Positions 31,858 to 40,331 of a stretch of DNA of 52,362 nucleotides are shown here, piece after piece. The stretch's first letter is position 1; every line of letters begins with the position of its first letter. The notes beneath the pieces were generated by a model, which ran no database searches, was not told the DNA's origin, and worked only from the letters and a program-made list of their open reading frames with translations. The stretch is from the IMG/VR virus record IMGVR_UViG_3300043673_000008, positions 1 to 52,362 of that record; one strand, given 5' to 3'. The DNA is from a virus. The translations under genes were made by a program, and so were the position numbers.

Positions 31858-33286
31858 TCTGGATTTCCAGACGCGTTATCTCAATTGGGTTCAAGATCGA
31901 GAATATGACGGGCTGTTCGCTGACGCGGGCACCGGCAAGACGCGTATGATCCTGCGCCGTGCGGAGATCGCGCACGCGGCTGGCAAGATCGACGCCCTGC
32001 TCGTCTTCGCCATCAATTCCGTCAAGACCAACTTCGTCGCCTGGGATCACCAGCTTGAGGACGACGAGGCCGACGCGGTTACCACACACCTCGGCGACGA
32101 CAACGTCGTCAAGGCCGTGTGGATGGCAAACGCAACCGCCAAGGATCGCAAGGCATGGGAGAGTTGGGAGCAGAAAATCGCCAAGACAGATAAGCTGATT
32201 ATTCTCGTGGTGAATTTCGAGGCCCTGCTCTCCAAGCAATTCTTCGCCTTCCTGATGGAATTCCTCAAGACCTATCGAACCTATATGGCTGCCGACGAAA
32301 GCACCCGCATTGGGGAAAGCGGCTCCGACCGAACCAGAAACATCATCAAGCTCGCCCCTAAGTCAATCATGCGGACGGCGGCGACGGCCAGCCCAGTCCT
32401 CAAGCGCCCCACCAAAATCTATAGCCAATCCAAGTTCCTCTCGCCCAAGGCGCTGGGGTTCTCGTCGTTCTATTCGTTCCGCAATCGCTACTGCAAGATG
32501 GGCGGTTATGAGGGGCGGCAGATCGTTGACTATCAGCACCTCGATGAACTCTCTGACCGCATCGAGGGTTGGAGCTTCAAAGTCAAGATTGAGGACGTGC
32601 GCGCCATGCCGCCGCGCGACTGGAAGAAGCACTATTGCTACATGACGCCGGAGCAGGCCCGCGCCTACAAGACCATGCGCGAGGAATTCTTTGCCTTAGC
32701 CGAGGGCGCGGAGATAACCGCTAGCATTGTCCTGGCGCAGATGACCCGGCTGCAACAGATCACTGGCGGCTTCATCAGCAAGGATGGCGTCGAATATCAA
32801 CTGATCGAGCCGAGTAAGAACCCGAAGTGTCTAGAAGCGTTGAGCATTGTCAAAGACGCCCCTGCTCAGTGCCTCGTGTGGTTTCGCTTCATTCCAGAAA
32901 TGGAAGCGATGTCAAAGCTCTTGGAGAGCAAAGAGATCAGTCACGTTCTATTTAATGGTGACTGCGATGCCCAGGAGAAGCTGACGATCCGCAAGCAGTT
33001 CCAGCGCGGCGCATGGGACGTTCTGCTCGGGACCAGCAGCAGCGGCGGCGTCGGGATAGACGAGTTCAAAGTGGCGCGCGACGCGATCTTCTTCTCGAAC
33101 GACTTCAACACCGAGACCCGTTTCCAGACGGAGCGCCGTTCGTGGCGCATTGGTGTGACCGAGCCGACACGCTACCACGATTTGCTCGTCCCCAATTCAG
33201 TGGACACGAAGATCATAAAGGTGTTGAACACCGATGCGAAGCTAAGTGCCAAATTGTTGAGGGAGAATTGGCAATCATGGCTTTGA
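31832..33286 (+). CDS. SNF2-like DEAD/H-box helicase (SF2)
   Basis: The GTG at 31832 is preceded by GAGGGAG. The 484-aa product has SF2 helicase motifs: Walker A A-D-A-G-T-G-K-T near residue 31, motif II A-D-E-S near 153 (D-E-S in place of D-E-A-H), motif III T-A-T-A-S-P near 185, and motif VI R-S-W-R-I-G near 436. This is the compact SNF2-type helicase common in phage replication regions. It acts on DNA, probably in replication or recombination. It is the first gene of the DNA-metabolism module. Confidence 0.85.
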   Translation: MAGALITTDLDFQTRYLNWVQDREYDGLFADAGTGKTRMILRRAEIAHAAGKIDALLVFAINSVKTNFVAWDHQLEDDEADAVTTHLGDDNVVKAVWMANATAKDRKAWESWEQKIAKTDKLIILVVNFEALLSKQFFAFLMEFLKTYRTYMAADESTRIGESGSDRTRNIIKLAPKSIMRTAATASPVLKRPTKIYSQSKFLSPKALGFSSFYSFRNRYCKMGGYEGRQIVDYQHLDELSDRIEGWSFKVKIEDVRAMPPRDWKKHYCYMTPEQARAYKTMREEFFALAEGAEITASIVLAQMTRLQQITGGFISKDGVEYQLIEPSKNPKCLEALSIVKDAPAQCLVWFRFIPEMEAMSKLLESKEISHVLFNGDCDAQEKLTIRKQFQRGAWDVLLGTSSSGGVGIDEFKVARDAIFFSNDFNTETRFQTERRSWRIGVTEPTRYHDLLVPNSVDTKIIKVLNTDAKLSAKLLRENWQSWL

Positions 33287-33600
33287 GCCCTGACATCACG
33301 CAGGCATTTTGGGAATTCGGAAGCGCGTGCTTCCAGCTTCTCAATGTGCGGGCGATCCGCGCATCAAAGGGTATCAGTGGGGTTCATTGGATACCGACCG
33401 CGTTCTTCGGGGCATGGGGCGTCTATAACCTTTGGTTTTACACGGTATTGAACTTGCCTCTGGCCTATTGGGCTGGGTTGTTCATTACGCTCGTCAATGG
33501 CGTCTGGTTGGGGCACGTCGCTTATTACACACGGGGGAATTGGTATGGAAAATGCAAACTCTGGTTTGACGCTGCTCGCTCGCGAGTTTCGCGGTCTTAA
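33277..33600 (+). CDS. Small multi-pass membrane protein (107 aa)
   Basis: ATG 33277 overlaps the helicase end and follows GAGGGAG. It has aromatic-rich hydrophobic segments (W-I-P-T-A-F-F-G-A-W-G-V-Y-N-L-W-F-Y and Y-W-A-G-L-F-I-T-L-V-N-G-V-W-L) that give two to three membrane spans. Similar proteins occur in many phages near replication genes; their function is unknown. Confidence 0.7.
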   Translation: MALSPDITQAFWEFGSACFQLLNVRAIRASKGISGVHWIPTAFFGAWGVYNLWFYTVLNLPLAYWAGLFITLVNGVWLGHVAYYTRGNWYGKCKLWFDAARSRVSRS

Positions 33601-33952
33601 GGATCGCAAGGAAGCTCTCGAAGCCGAACTGAAAAAGCTGAACGAAGACATCAAAAAGATCGAAGTCGAACGTCTTCCGGCCATGATGGACCAGAACGAC
33701 GTTGAGAAATTTACAGTGGAAGGCGTCGGTACAATCTTCCAACAAGTGAAGGTGTACGCCCACGTCAAGAAGGAAGACGAGGCGCGCTTTCACGAATGGC
33801 TTCGGGAAACCGGTAATGCCGATCTGATCAAGGCATACGTGTTCCCGCAGACACTTGCCAGTTTCGCCAAAGAACAGCTTGAGCAGGGGACCGATCTTCC
33901 AGATTTTCTCACTGCTCACAAAGTACCTACCGCGATGTTGCGGAGGAAGTAG
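33545..33952 (+). CDS. Conserved phage hypothetical protein with coiled coil (135 aa)
   Basis: ATG 33545 lies inside the previous gene. Residues 12-47 form a charged coiled coil (E-A-L-E-A-E-L-K-K-L-N-E-D-I-K-K-I). The second half has T-V-E-G-V-G-T-I-F-Q-Q-V-K-V-Y and ends in T-L-A-S-F-A-K-E-Q-L-E-Q-G-T-D-L-P-D-F, a pattern known from small phage proteins that accompany single-strand-binding or recombination genes. Function unknown. Confidence 0.65.
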   Translation: MENANSGLTLLAREFRGLKDRKEALEAELKKLNEDIKKIEVERLPAMMDQNDVEKFTVEGVGTIFQQVKVYAHVKKEDEARFHEWLRETGNADLIKAYVFPQTLASFAKEQLEQGTDLPDFLTAHKVPTAMLRRK

Positions 33953-34028
33953 GAGCGTAATGAACGATCAAGGCTCAACGGTCGCGGCATATCGCCTCGA
34001 CTAGAACAAGCAACGTGGAGAGTGCAAA

Positions 34029-34931
34029 ATGGCAAAAGCAAAAGAAGCATCAGTGAAAGTCACCGAACAAGCGGTGGCGATCGTGAAGCCGAAGACCGTC
34101 ATGGCGACGGGTCCTTCGTATCTCGAAGGGTACAAGGGAAAGACGGGCGCGGAGGACATTAAGTCCAACGAAATCAATATCCCTCGCCTCAAGGTCGGTC
34201 AGGACATGAGCAAGGAAGTCCAGTCCGGTGACGTTGATCGCGGGGATATGTTCCTCAACGTCAGTGGTGAGACCATCCTGACGGAAGGCGAGCGCCTGCC
34301 GTTCGTGATCCTGGCCCGGTTCAGGGAGATCATCCTGTGGCGTCCTCAGAAGGACGGCGGCGGCATCCTGGCTCGCGCCATCGCGACCAAGACCGACGAC
34401 GGCGTCAAGTACGCCTGGGATCAGCCCGACACCGAGTTCGATGTCAAGGTCGAAGGCAAAGTCAAGGTGACATGGAAGACTGGCAAGTACGCCGACGAAG
34501 ACGGCTTGTTGGAATGGGGCAGCGAAATCCCAGGCGATAAGGAGAGCGGCAAAGCCGCGACAGAGCATCAGAACTATATCGTCGTGCTTCCGACGCGCGA
34601 CAATATGGTGGTCGCCCTGTCGTGTGCGCGCACGGCCCTCGGCAAAGCCAAGGACTTCAACGCCCTGCTCAAGATGTCGAGCAAGCCTGTTGTCTCGCGG
34701 CTGTTCACGGTCGAGACGGTGGACGACAGCCGCGATGCCCACGACTTCAAAAACATCAAGTTCCGGCCGAACCGGGATGCGATCGAAGACGTGACCGACG
34801 CGAACGCGGCCTTCGTCAATGAGGCTGCCTTCGGCCTCTACAACGACATGGCCTCGTCCTTCGCTGGCAAGACCATCGTGGTTGATCAATCCGATGGTGG
34901 CGATCAGGCCCCCTCCGACGAGCGTGCCTAA
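34029..34931 (+). CDS. Putative single-strand DNA-binding or replication accessory protein (300 aa)
   Basis: A soluble protein with I-N-I-P-R-L-K-V-G-Q near residue 50, then L-P-F-V-I-L-A-R-F-R-E-I-I-L-W-R-P near 95 and Q-N-Y-I-V-V-L-P near 180. The acidic, low-complexity C-terminus (D-Q-S-D-G-G-D-Q-A-P-S-D-E) resembles those of single-strand-binding proteins. It directly precedes the primase gene. The role is inferred from context and tail composition; no OB-fold motif was confirmed. Confidence 0.5.
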   Translation: MAKAKEASVKVTEQAVAIVKPKTVMATGPSYLEGYKGKTGAEDIKSNEINIPRLKVGQDMSKEVQSGDVDRGDMFLNVSGETILTEGERLPFVILARFREIILWRPQKDGGGILARAIATKTDDGVKYAWDQPDTEFDVKVEGKVKVTWKTGKYADEDGLLEWGSEIPGDKESGKAATEHQNYIVVLPTRDNMVVALSCARTALGKAKDFNALLKMSSKPVVSRLFTVETVDDSRDAHDFKNIKFRPNRDAIEDVTDANAAFVNEAAFGLYNDMASSFAGKTIVVDQSDGGDQAPSDERA

Positions 34932-36437
34932 ATGAAATCCTTCGCTGATCTCTTTCGGGGTCGCGAAGATGTCTATGGTACGTATCCTGACGTGCGCAAC
35001 GTGGCTGCCACTGATCGTGGTAAGCGCGTTGCTCGCGCCAAGACTGTAACAGAAGGCGTCTCCCCGGCCATTTGGCCAGAGCTTTGGAAAGGTCATCTTT
35101 CCGGGGAGCGTCGTCTTGGCGTGTCGCCAATCCTTCCCGATAGCACATGCTGGTGGTTCTGCATCGACGTGGACTTCTATCAGGAAGTCGGTCTCTATGC
35201 CGATATCGCCGACCGTATCAAGCACTGCGGCCTGCCGCTGGTGATGACAAAGTCGAAGTCAGGGGGTATCCACCTCTGGTGCTTCTTCGCCAAGCCAGTC
35301 CTCGCGGCCAAGGCGCGCGAGACGGCGAAGGCGTTCATCAAGAAGCTCAAACTTCCGGCCGACCATATCGACATCTTCCCGGCACAAGACAAGGTCGATG
35401 CCGCGAGTATCGGCAATTGGGTCAACCTGCCGTACTTCGGCGAGACCTGCCCCTGCCTGGGAGAAGATGGTGAGCAGACACTCACCCTGCAAGAATTCCT
35501 AGAATATGCGAATAAGCGCATTCAGCATATATCTGACCTCAACGTAAAGGCTTCCGAGAAGGCCGAGGCGCGCAAGTCCGGTGCGCCGCCGTGCATCGAC
35601 TATGCCAAAGAGCATGGGGTCCCTGACGGCTACCGCAACAATTTTATGATGCATTACGCCGTCTATGCGATGAAGGCTAACCCTGACAACGTCCGCGAGG
35701 ACTTGGACGACTTCAACGACGGGCTCGACGATCCGCTGCCGCGCGAGGAAATGCGCCCTATCATCAAGAGCGCGACCAGCGGGAAGTACAAGGGCTATCT
35801 CTGTAAGAAGGTTGAGGGTCTGTTTTGCGACAAGCGCGAGTGCCGGATGCGGGAGTTCGGCATCGGCGGCGGCAATATGGACGACCTAATCGACATTGAG
35901 AAGATCGAGAAGATCGACGGCGAAGAACCGGTCTATCGCGTTACGATAGACGGCAAGCGGTTCCAACTGACCCTTGAGCAGATGTTCACCTACGTCAACT
36001 TCCGCCGCGTCGCCTTCGGTGCGCTCGACCGCTACCTGCCAAACTTCAAGCAGCCGGAGTGGGAAGACTTTATGAAAGATCGCATCGCGGCGATGGACAT
36101 TCAGGAGGCGGCTTCCGACACGCAGAGTAAGGATCGCGTCGTCAAAATCTTCGAGCGGTTCTGCGAAGGTACGACAGCCGAGAGCTTGAAGATCGCAGTA
36201 GAACGCGGGCTGCCATACTTCGATGGCAAGAACATCATCTTCCGTGGTGATGAATTTATGATGCAGGTCGATCGCCAGTTGAACAAGCTGCCGCGCAATC
36301 AGACTTGGGCGATCATGCGCGACCACGGCTGCGTGATGATCGAACACATGATCGAGAATGTGAAGATGCCCTTTTGGTGTTGGGTGGCCGATGGGCGTCC
36401 GCTTTGGTTCAACCCGGATAAAGGGGAACAGGTATGA
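34932..36437 (+). CDS. Primase-polymerase-like protein (archaeo-eukaryotic primase fold)
   Basis: The start follows the previous stop directly. The 501-aa product has AEP motifs: C-I-D-V-D-F (residues 77-82) with the D-x-D pair, S-G-G-I-H-L-W near 110 (the S-x-H motif), and H-I-D-I-F-P-A-Q near 145. A C-terminal part contains C-K-K ... C-D-K-R-E-C (about 295-310), a possible zinc site. It should lay down primers for phage DNA synthesis and might also extend them. No separate helicase domain is in this protein; helicases are encoded nearby. Confidence 0.75.
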   Translation: MKSFADLFRGREDVYGTYPDVRNVAATDRGKRVARAKTVTEGVSPAIWPELWKGHLSGERRLGVSPILPDSTCWWFCIDVDFYQEVGLYADIADRIKHCGLPLVMTKSKSGGIHLWCFFAKPVLAAKARETAKAFIKKLKLPADHIDIFPAQDKVDAASIGNWVNLPYFGETCPCLGEDGEQTLTLQEFLEYANKRIQHISDLNVKASEKAEARKSGAPPCIDYAKEHGVPDGYRNNFMMHYAVYAMKANPDNVREDLDDFNDGLDDPLPREEMRPIIKSATSGKYKGYLCKKVEGLFCDKRECRMREFGIGGGNMDDLIDIEKIEKIDGEEPVYRVTIDGKRFQLTLEQMFTYVNFRRVAFGALDRYLPNFKQPEWEDFMKDRIAAMDIQEAASDTQSKDRVVKIFERFCEGTTAESLKIAVERGLPYFDGKNIIFRGDEFMMQVDRQLNKLPRNQTWAIMRDHGCVMIEHMIENVKMPFWCWVADGRPLWFNPDKGEQV

Positions 36438-37030
36438 GTAGTTGGGATAAAGAATGGGCAATGTGTTATAGCGGGCGTCGCGTCTTCCCGTTCGAGTTGA
36501 AGGTCGCCGACATTGATATTCGCGACATTGCGCACGCCACCTCGATGCAGTGCCGCTACAACGGGCACGTCATCAGGTTCTACAGCGTCGCGGAACATAT
36601 GGTCCATATCAGCGCCGCGATCCTCCTGGCTACGGGGAACAAGACCCTTGCTCTCCAAGGGCTGCTCCACGATGCAGGGGAAGCCTACACTGGCGACTTC
36701 ACGCGACCTGTGAAGAACTCTTTGCGGGAGGTGGGCGAGGTTTTGAAGGCTGCGGAGGATCGCAACGAGGCGGTGATCGCCCAGCGGTTCCGGCTACCAT
36801 ACCCCTTCGACCCGATCGTCAAGGACTATGATCGGCGCATTATCGTCAACGAGAAGTCAGAACTGTTCGGCCCGAACAAGCCGTGGGATTGGGACCTGAC
36901 GCCTCTCGACATTATCATCCGGGCCTGGGAGCCCGCCCGCGCTGAGGAAATGTACCTTGAGCAGTTCGGCAAGCTGACAGGCGAATGGTTTCATTGGATG
37001 GACCTGACCGACACAATCCCGGCAAATTAA
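36434..37030 (+). CDS. HD-domain phosphohydrolase (nucleotidase-like)
   Basis: ATG 36434 overlaps the primase stop (ATGA). The 198-aa product has H55 (S-V-A-E-H), the H79-D80 pair in L-L-H-D-A-G-E-A and the preceding D-I-A-H-A-T, the pattern of YfbR-type 5-prime nucleotidases and of phage dNTP hydrolases such as DatZ. It probably hydrolyses a nucleotide. No purZ-like adenylosuccinate synthetase is visible in the window, so a 2-aminoadenine genome is not indicated. The substrate is open. Confidence 0.8.
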   Translation: MSSWDKEWAMCYSGRRVFPFELKVADIDIRDIAHATSMQCRYNGHVIRFYSVAEHMVHISAAILLATGNKTLALQGLLHDAGEAYTGDFTRPVKNSLREVGEVLKAAEDRNEAVIAQRFRLPYPFDPIVKDYDRRIIVNEKSELFGPNKPWDWDLTPLDIIIRAWEPARAEEMYLEQFGKLTGEWFHWMDLTDTIPAN

Positions 37031-37031
37031 A

Positions 37032-38534
37032 TTGCACACGGTAAAGACCTTCGGTCCACCGGGGACGGGCAAGACTACGCGATTGATCGCCCGCGTGCGG
37101 GAGGAAGTCAATCGTGGGGTCTCGACCCGCGACATGGCATATCTCTCGTTCTCCGTCGCGGCTAAGGACGTGATCAAGGAACGCCTGCACCTCAAGGATA
37201 CCGATGTTCGCTGGTTCCGCACCATCCATGGTGCCTGCGCCAAGTCACTCGGCCTTAGCGGCTGCATTCTCGACAGCAGGAATTACGTGGAGTTCGAGAG
37301 GGTGACCGGCATGAGGATTACGCCGGATGACTACGACCAAGAATTTGGAGGGACCGACTTCAATGTCGCCCTCCGAGCCCACAACCTCTCGCTCAACATG
37401 GGTCTCCCCTTGCTCGAAGTGGTCAGGATGCTCCCTGACCACCCGAACCTTCAAATTACGCGGTTGACCCGCTTCATTGAGGACTACACCAAGTTCAAGC
37501 AGCAGCGCGGCCTGTTCGACTACACGGACATGCTGACACATTATGCCGAACGCGGTGAACCCCTCCCCATCCGAGTTGGGATCGTGGACGAAGCGCAGGA
37601 CAATAGCTGGCTCCAATGGCGCTGCGTGGGTAAGATGCTGGCGAATTGCGATCGCGTTTACATGGCGGGCGACGATGATCAAGCGATCTATACCTTCATT
37701 GGGGCGTCTGAGTATGGCTTCCTTGAGCATGATGCCGATGAAGAAGAAGTACTGAAACAATCGTTTCGAGTACCGCTTCTTATTGGCAACAAGGCGGACA
37801 ATATAATCGGTCGCATCGCCCACCGCAAGGATAAGGGGGTCGTCTGGAAGGACGACGCGGGCAGAGTAACCCGGATCAACCGGGACGCCATGGACATGGA
37901 TTGGAAGCGGCTGATCGCCGAATTCCCCAGGACTGAGGACGGCCCCGGCATCATGGCCCTGACCCGGCACCGCAAGGGGGCGCTGGACTTCTCCAAGGAC
38001 CTGAGGATGCGGGGCGTGCCTCATTCGCTACACGGCGAGACGATGAACACATGGCCAGAAGCCCGCCTGCTCCACAGCATCTATTCGCTGAACGATCGCA
38101 AGTCAATTACGCCTCGCGCCGCGATCATGCTCTGCAAGGCGTTAGGTAAATCCGACACGCAATTCCGCGACCTGTCAAGACGGGATCGGGTGGACGAGAT
38201 AGACGGAGTAAGTCTGCGTTCACTCTCGTGGCTGGAAGAATTTTCGTCCAGTTTTAAGACACGCTCGCGCTTCAAGGCTTTGTCAAGGTTGGTTAGGAGC
38301 GAGGGCTACGAGGCGCTGGCTAAGGACCCAGTGATCACGGTCTCGACGATGCACGGATCAAAAGGCAAGGAAGCCCCGCTGGTTATCATCAGCCCGGAAT
38401 GTACAAACATTGTGAAGCAGAATGCTCAGACGCCGACCGAAATTCGCTTGGCTTACGTGGCACTGACGCGGGCCATGCAGCAATGCCACCTGATCATGCC
38501 GCGTACCGAGAACTACATACATCATTTCTTTTAG
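37032..38534 (+). CDS. UvrD/Rep-like SF1 helicase
   Basis: The first usable start is TTG 37032, directly behind the HD gene, without a clear ribosome binding site. The 500-aa protein has SF1A motifs: Walker A G-P-P-G-T-G-K-T (8-15), I-V-D-E-A-Q-D near 183 (motif II), G-D-D-D-Q-A-I-Y near 215 (motif III), S-T-M-H-G-S-K-G near 438 (motif V) and Y-V-A-L-T-R-A near 475 (motif VI). It is shorter than bacterial UvrD (about 720 aa), like phage Dda-type enzymes. It should unwind DNA 3-to-5 in replication or repair; the direction is known for the family, not shown here. Confidence 0.88.
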   Translation: MHTVKTFGPPGTGKTTRLIARVREEVNRGVSTRDMAYLSFSVAAKDVIKERLHLKDTDVRWFRTIHGACAKSLGLSGCILDSRNYVEFERVTGMRITPDDYDQEFGGTDFNVALRAHNLSLNMGLPLLEVVRMLPDHPNLQITRLTRFIEDYTKFKQQRGLFDYTDMLTHYAERGEPLPIRVGIVDEAQDNSWLQWRCVGKMLANCDRVYMAGDDDQAIYTFIGASEYGFLEHDADEEEVLKQSFRVPLLIGNKADNIIGRIAHRKDKGVVWKDDAGRVTRINRDAMDMDWKRLIAEFPRTEDGPGIMALTRHRKGALDFSKDLRMRGVPHSLHGETMNTWPEARLLHSIYSLNDRKSITPRAAIMLCKALGKSDTQFRDLSRRDRVDEIDGVSLRSLSWLEEFSSSFKTRSRFKALSRLVRSEGYEALAKDPVITVSTMHGSKGKEAPLVIISPECTNIVKQNAQTPTEIRLAYVALTRAMQQCHLIMPRTENYIHHFF

Positions 38535-38546
38535 AGGGGGACTACA

Positions 38547-38918
38547 ATGAGTGCAGTGAAACACGATGCCGGGAAAGCCCCGGTTTATCAGGGTTTTTTG
38601 AACCGTTTCCCGCGCGCCATCATGGCGTGTGCCTGGGTCTCGGAGTACGGGTTTCGGAAATATGGGACATTCGACGGCTGGGAAAAGGTGCCGGATGGCC
38701 TGAACCGGTACACCGACGCCAAGGCTCGCCACATGGTTCTTCAATCCATCGAAGGTTCGTATGACGACGGCGACAGCGGCCTCGCACATGCGGCACAGGA
38801 GTTTTGGGGGGCGGCGGCGCGACTGGAAATGCTTCTGCGCAACGGGGAAATCGAAATGCGCCGGGGCAATGAAATCGTCGATGGCAAGCCGGTTTTTGGA
38901 ACTGCAAAAAAAGTTTGA
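38547..38918 (+). CDS. DUF5664 / dATP-dGTP diphosphohydrolase-like protein
   Basis: It starts in the context GGGGACTACAATG. The 123-aa sequence begins K-H-D-A-G-K-A-P and continues with W-V-S-E-Y-G-F-R-K-Y near residue 30, R-H-M-V near 60 and H-A-A-Q-E-F-W-G-A near 80. This is the DUF5664 pattern, found in phage nucleotide-pyrophosphohydrolase proteins. It fits with the HD phosphohydrolase two genes upstream. Activity is inferred from family resemblance. Confidence 0.7.
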   Translation: MSAVKHDAGKAPVYQGFLNRFPRAIMACAWVSEYGFRKYGTFDGWEKVPDGLNRYTDAKARHMVLQSIEGSYDDGDSGLAHAAQEFWGAAARLEMLLRNGEIEMRRGNEIVDGKPVFGTAKKV

Positions 38919-38964
38919 GCAATATTGCTCATTCCGCTTGACCACACTCCTGCGAGGTGTAGGA

Positions 38965-39147
38965 GTGTCGCCGGGCAGAAAAACAAGTATGAGTGGGGCG
39001 ATAGTGGCAAATCCAGACGGTTCATTTCCGTTGTTCGGCAAGCGCATCATGCCGCCGCAGACCTCCATTCATCCGCGCGTTCGCAAAGGGCGCACGGTCT
39101 ATCCAAAGGTCAACACGGCCAAAGCGCCAAAGGGGAAATCCAAATGA
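38965..39147 (+). CDS. Small basic hypothetical protein (about 60 aa)
   Basis: The start may be GTG 38965, which has GAGG 7 nt upstream, or ATG 38989 without such a site. The protein is basic, with a lysine-rich end (K-A-P-K-G-K-S-K). Its stop overlaps the next start. Function unknown. Confidence 0.5.
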   Translation: MSPGRKTSMSGAIVANPDGSFPLFGKRIMPPQTSIHPRVRKGRTVYPKVNTAKAPKGKSK

Positions 39148-39446
39148 GTACCGACATCTGCGCGGCGCGCAAAGAACTCAAAACAGCCATTTTCCTTCTC
39201 GACAATCGGGGCAATCCGAACGACGTGCGGCGGCGCGTGAAGACCGCGCTCGACCAAATGACCCGCACGGTCAACAAGAAGGCCGTTAAGCTCGGCAACA
39301 AGATGACCTCTGCCATCCGATCGCAGATCATCTTGATCCTCGAAAGCGGCGAAGAATTGGCTGACGTGGAGATCAGTGAGCGGATATTCGGCAATGCAGG
39401 GGGCTCTGGCAGGGTTTCGGAGATCAGAAGCGAGTTGGCAAAGTGA
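39144..39446 (+). CDS. Small hypothetical protein (100 aa)
   Basis: ATG 39144 overlaps the previous stop (ATGA). Helical and positively charged in the middle (R-R-R-V-K-T-A-L-D ... N-K-K-A-V-K-L-G-N-K), followed by a I-I-L-I-L-E-S-G-E-E-L-A-D-V-E stretch that resembles a winged-helix start. It might bind nucleic acid. It overlaps the exonuclease gene start. Confidence 0.55.
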   Translation: MSTDICAARKELKTAIFLLDNRGNPNDVRRRVKTALDQMTRTVNKKAVKLGNKMTSAIRSQIILILESGEELADVEISERIFGNAGGSGRVSEIRSELAK

Positions 39447-40039
39447 TCCTCTTTCTCGACACCGAGACCACTGGCCTCGTAACTAAGTCCCAGGATTTCA
39501 TGGCCCAGCCCGGCATCTGCCAGATCGGTGCCGTGAAGCTCTTGGAGCCCGGCGATAGGGATCGCGCTGGCGACGTGGTCTCGATGCACCACGAGGTTGA
39601 TAGCTTCTACACTCTGGTCAACCCGGAGTTTGTGAAGTGGGAAGATGGCGCGATGAAGACCCACGGCATGTCGCCTGAGACCGTCAAGGACGCTCCGACT
39701 TTCTTCGAGATCGGGCCTGCCCTCGCACGCTTCGCGATGGGCTGCCGGGCCTGGGCGGGCTACAACATCAAGTTCGACAAGGACGTGCTGTGGTTTCAGC
39801 TTCTCAAGTATGGCCTTGAGCGCAGCTTCCCCTGGCCTCCCGAGGAAATTGAAGTTATGAAGCTCACCAACAAGGTGATGGAGCAGCAGGGCAAGCGCGG
39901 GACGAAGAACCCGAAGCTACAAGAGGCATACCAGCATTTTCTTGGTACGCCTCTTATAGGAGCGCATGACGCGCTGTCAGACATCAGAGCAACAGTAGCG
40001 GTGTGGGGAAAGATCAATGAGATCGCGAACAAGGTGTAG
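39443..40039 (+). CDS. DnaQ-like 3-to-5 exonuclease
   Basis: ATG overlaps the previous stop (GTGATC region). The 198-aa product has the DEDDh motifs: D6 and E8 in F-L-D-T-E-T-T-G, a central D in A-G-Y-N-I-K-F-D, and H-D-A-L-S-D near 173-177. This is the proofreading exonuclease family of DNA polymerase III epsilon. Just downstream is a polymerase III alpha gene that lacks its own exonuclease, so the two should work as polymerase and proofreader. Confidence 0.88.
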   Translation: MILFLDTETTGLVTKSQDFMAQPGICQIGAVKLLEPGDRDRAGDVVSMHHEVDSFYTLVNPEFVKWEDGAMKTHGMSPETVKDAPTFFEIGPALARFAMGCRAWAGYNIKFDKDVLWFQLLKYGLERSFPWPPEEIEVMKLTNKVMEQQGKRGTKNPKLQEAYQHFLGTPLIGAHDALSDIRATVAVWGKINEIANKV

Positions 40040-40067
40040 TAGCGCAAGCGCCTATCAAGGGTGGGTC

Positions 40068-40232
40068 GTGCCATACTGCAACGGAGGAAAGCCCTGTGAC
40101 GCCTGCATCGACAAATACCTCACGAAGCAGGCCGAGAACATCATGCACAATCAGTTCGAGAGTGATCCGATGATCGTTAGGGAGATTGGCTCGAAGATGG
40201 TTGAGGCTTTGGGGAAGCGACAGGTGGGGTAA
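40068..40232 (+). CDS. Small zinc-finger-like protein (54 aa)
   Basis: GTG 40068 is preceded by AAGGGTGGG; an in-frame ATG at 40017 overlaps the exonuclease gene. The N-terminus has C-N-G-G-K-P-C-D-A-C, a compact C-x5-C-x2-C cluster; the rest is helical. The final bases are part of a long RNA stem described at 40220-40294. Function unknown. Confidence 0.55.
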   Translation: MPYCNGGKPCDACIDKYLTKQAENIMHNQFESDPMIVREIGSKMVEALGKRQVG

Positions 40233-40294
40233 CTACCGATTTAGAGTGGGGCTCTAGTAGTCCTCCGTGGAGGGGATCGCACGTCCCCACCTGT
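40220..40294 (+). promoter_or_regulatory. Multi-branched RNA structure before the DNA polymerase gene
   Basis: ACAGGTGGGG (40220-40229) pairs perfectly with CCCCACCTGT (40285-40294). Inside lie two hairpins: TAGAG/CTCTA (about 40241-40255) and CCTCC/GGAGG (40262-40273). The closing stem ends 37 nt before the ATG of the polymerase gene. There is no T tract, so it is more likely a control or processing element than a terminator. Confidence 0.55.
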
Positions 40295-40331
40295 GCTGTA
40301 CTATTTATCTACTATCTTCTGTGGAATTGCA

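Noticed and set aside
33960-34004. 14-codon frame between 33952 and 34029
   Set aside because: Too short and not overlapping neighbours; AGGAG is present but spacing is short.
36434-38918. 2-aminoadenine (Z-genome) gene set suggested by the DatZ-like HD protein
   Set aside because: No PurZ-like adenylosuccinate synthetase is present in the window, so the essential biosynthetic gene is missing.
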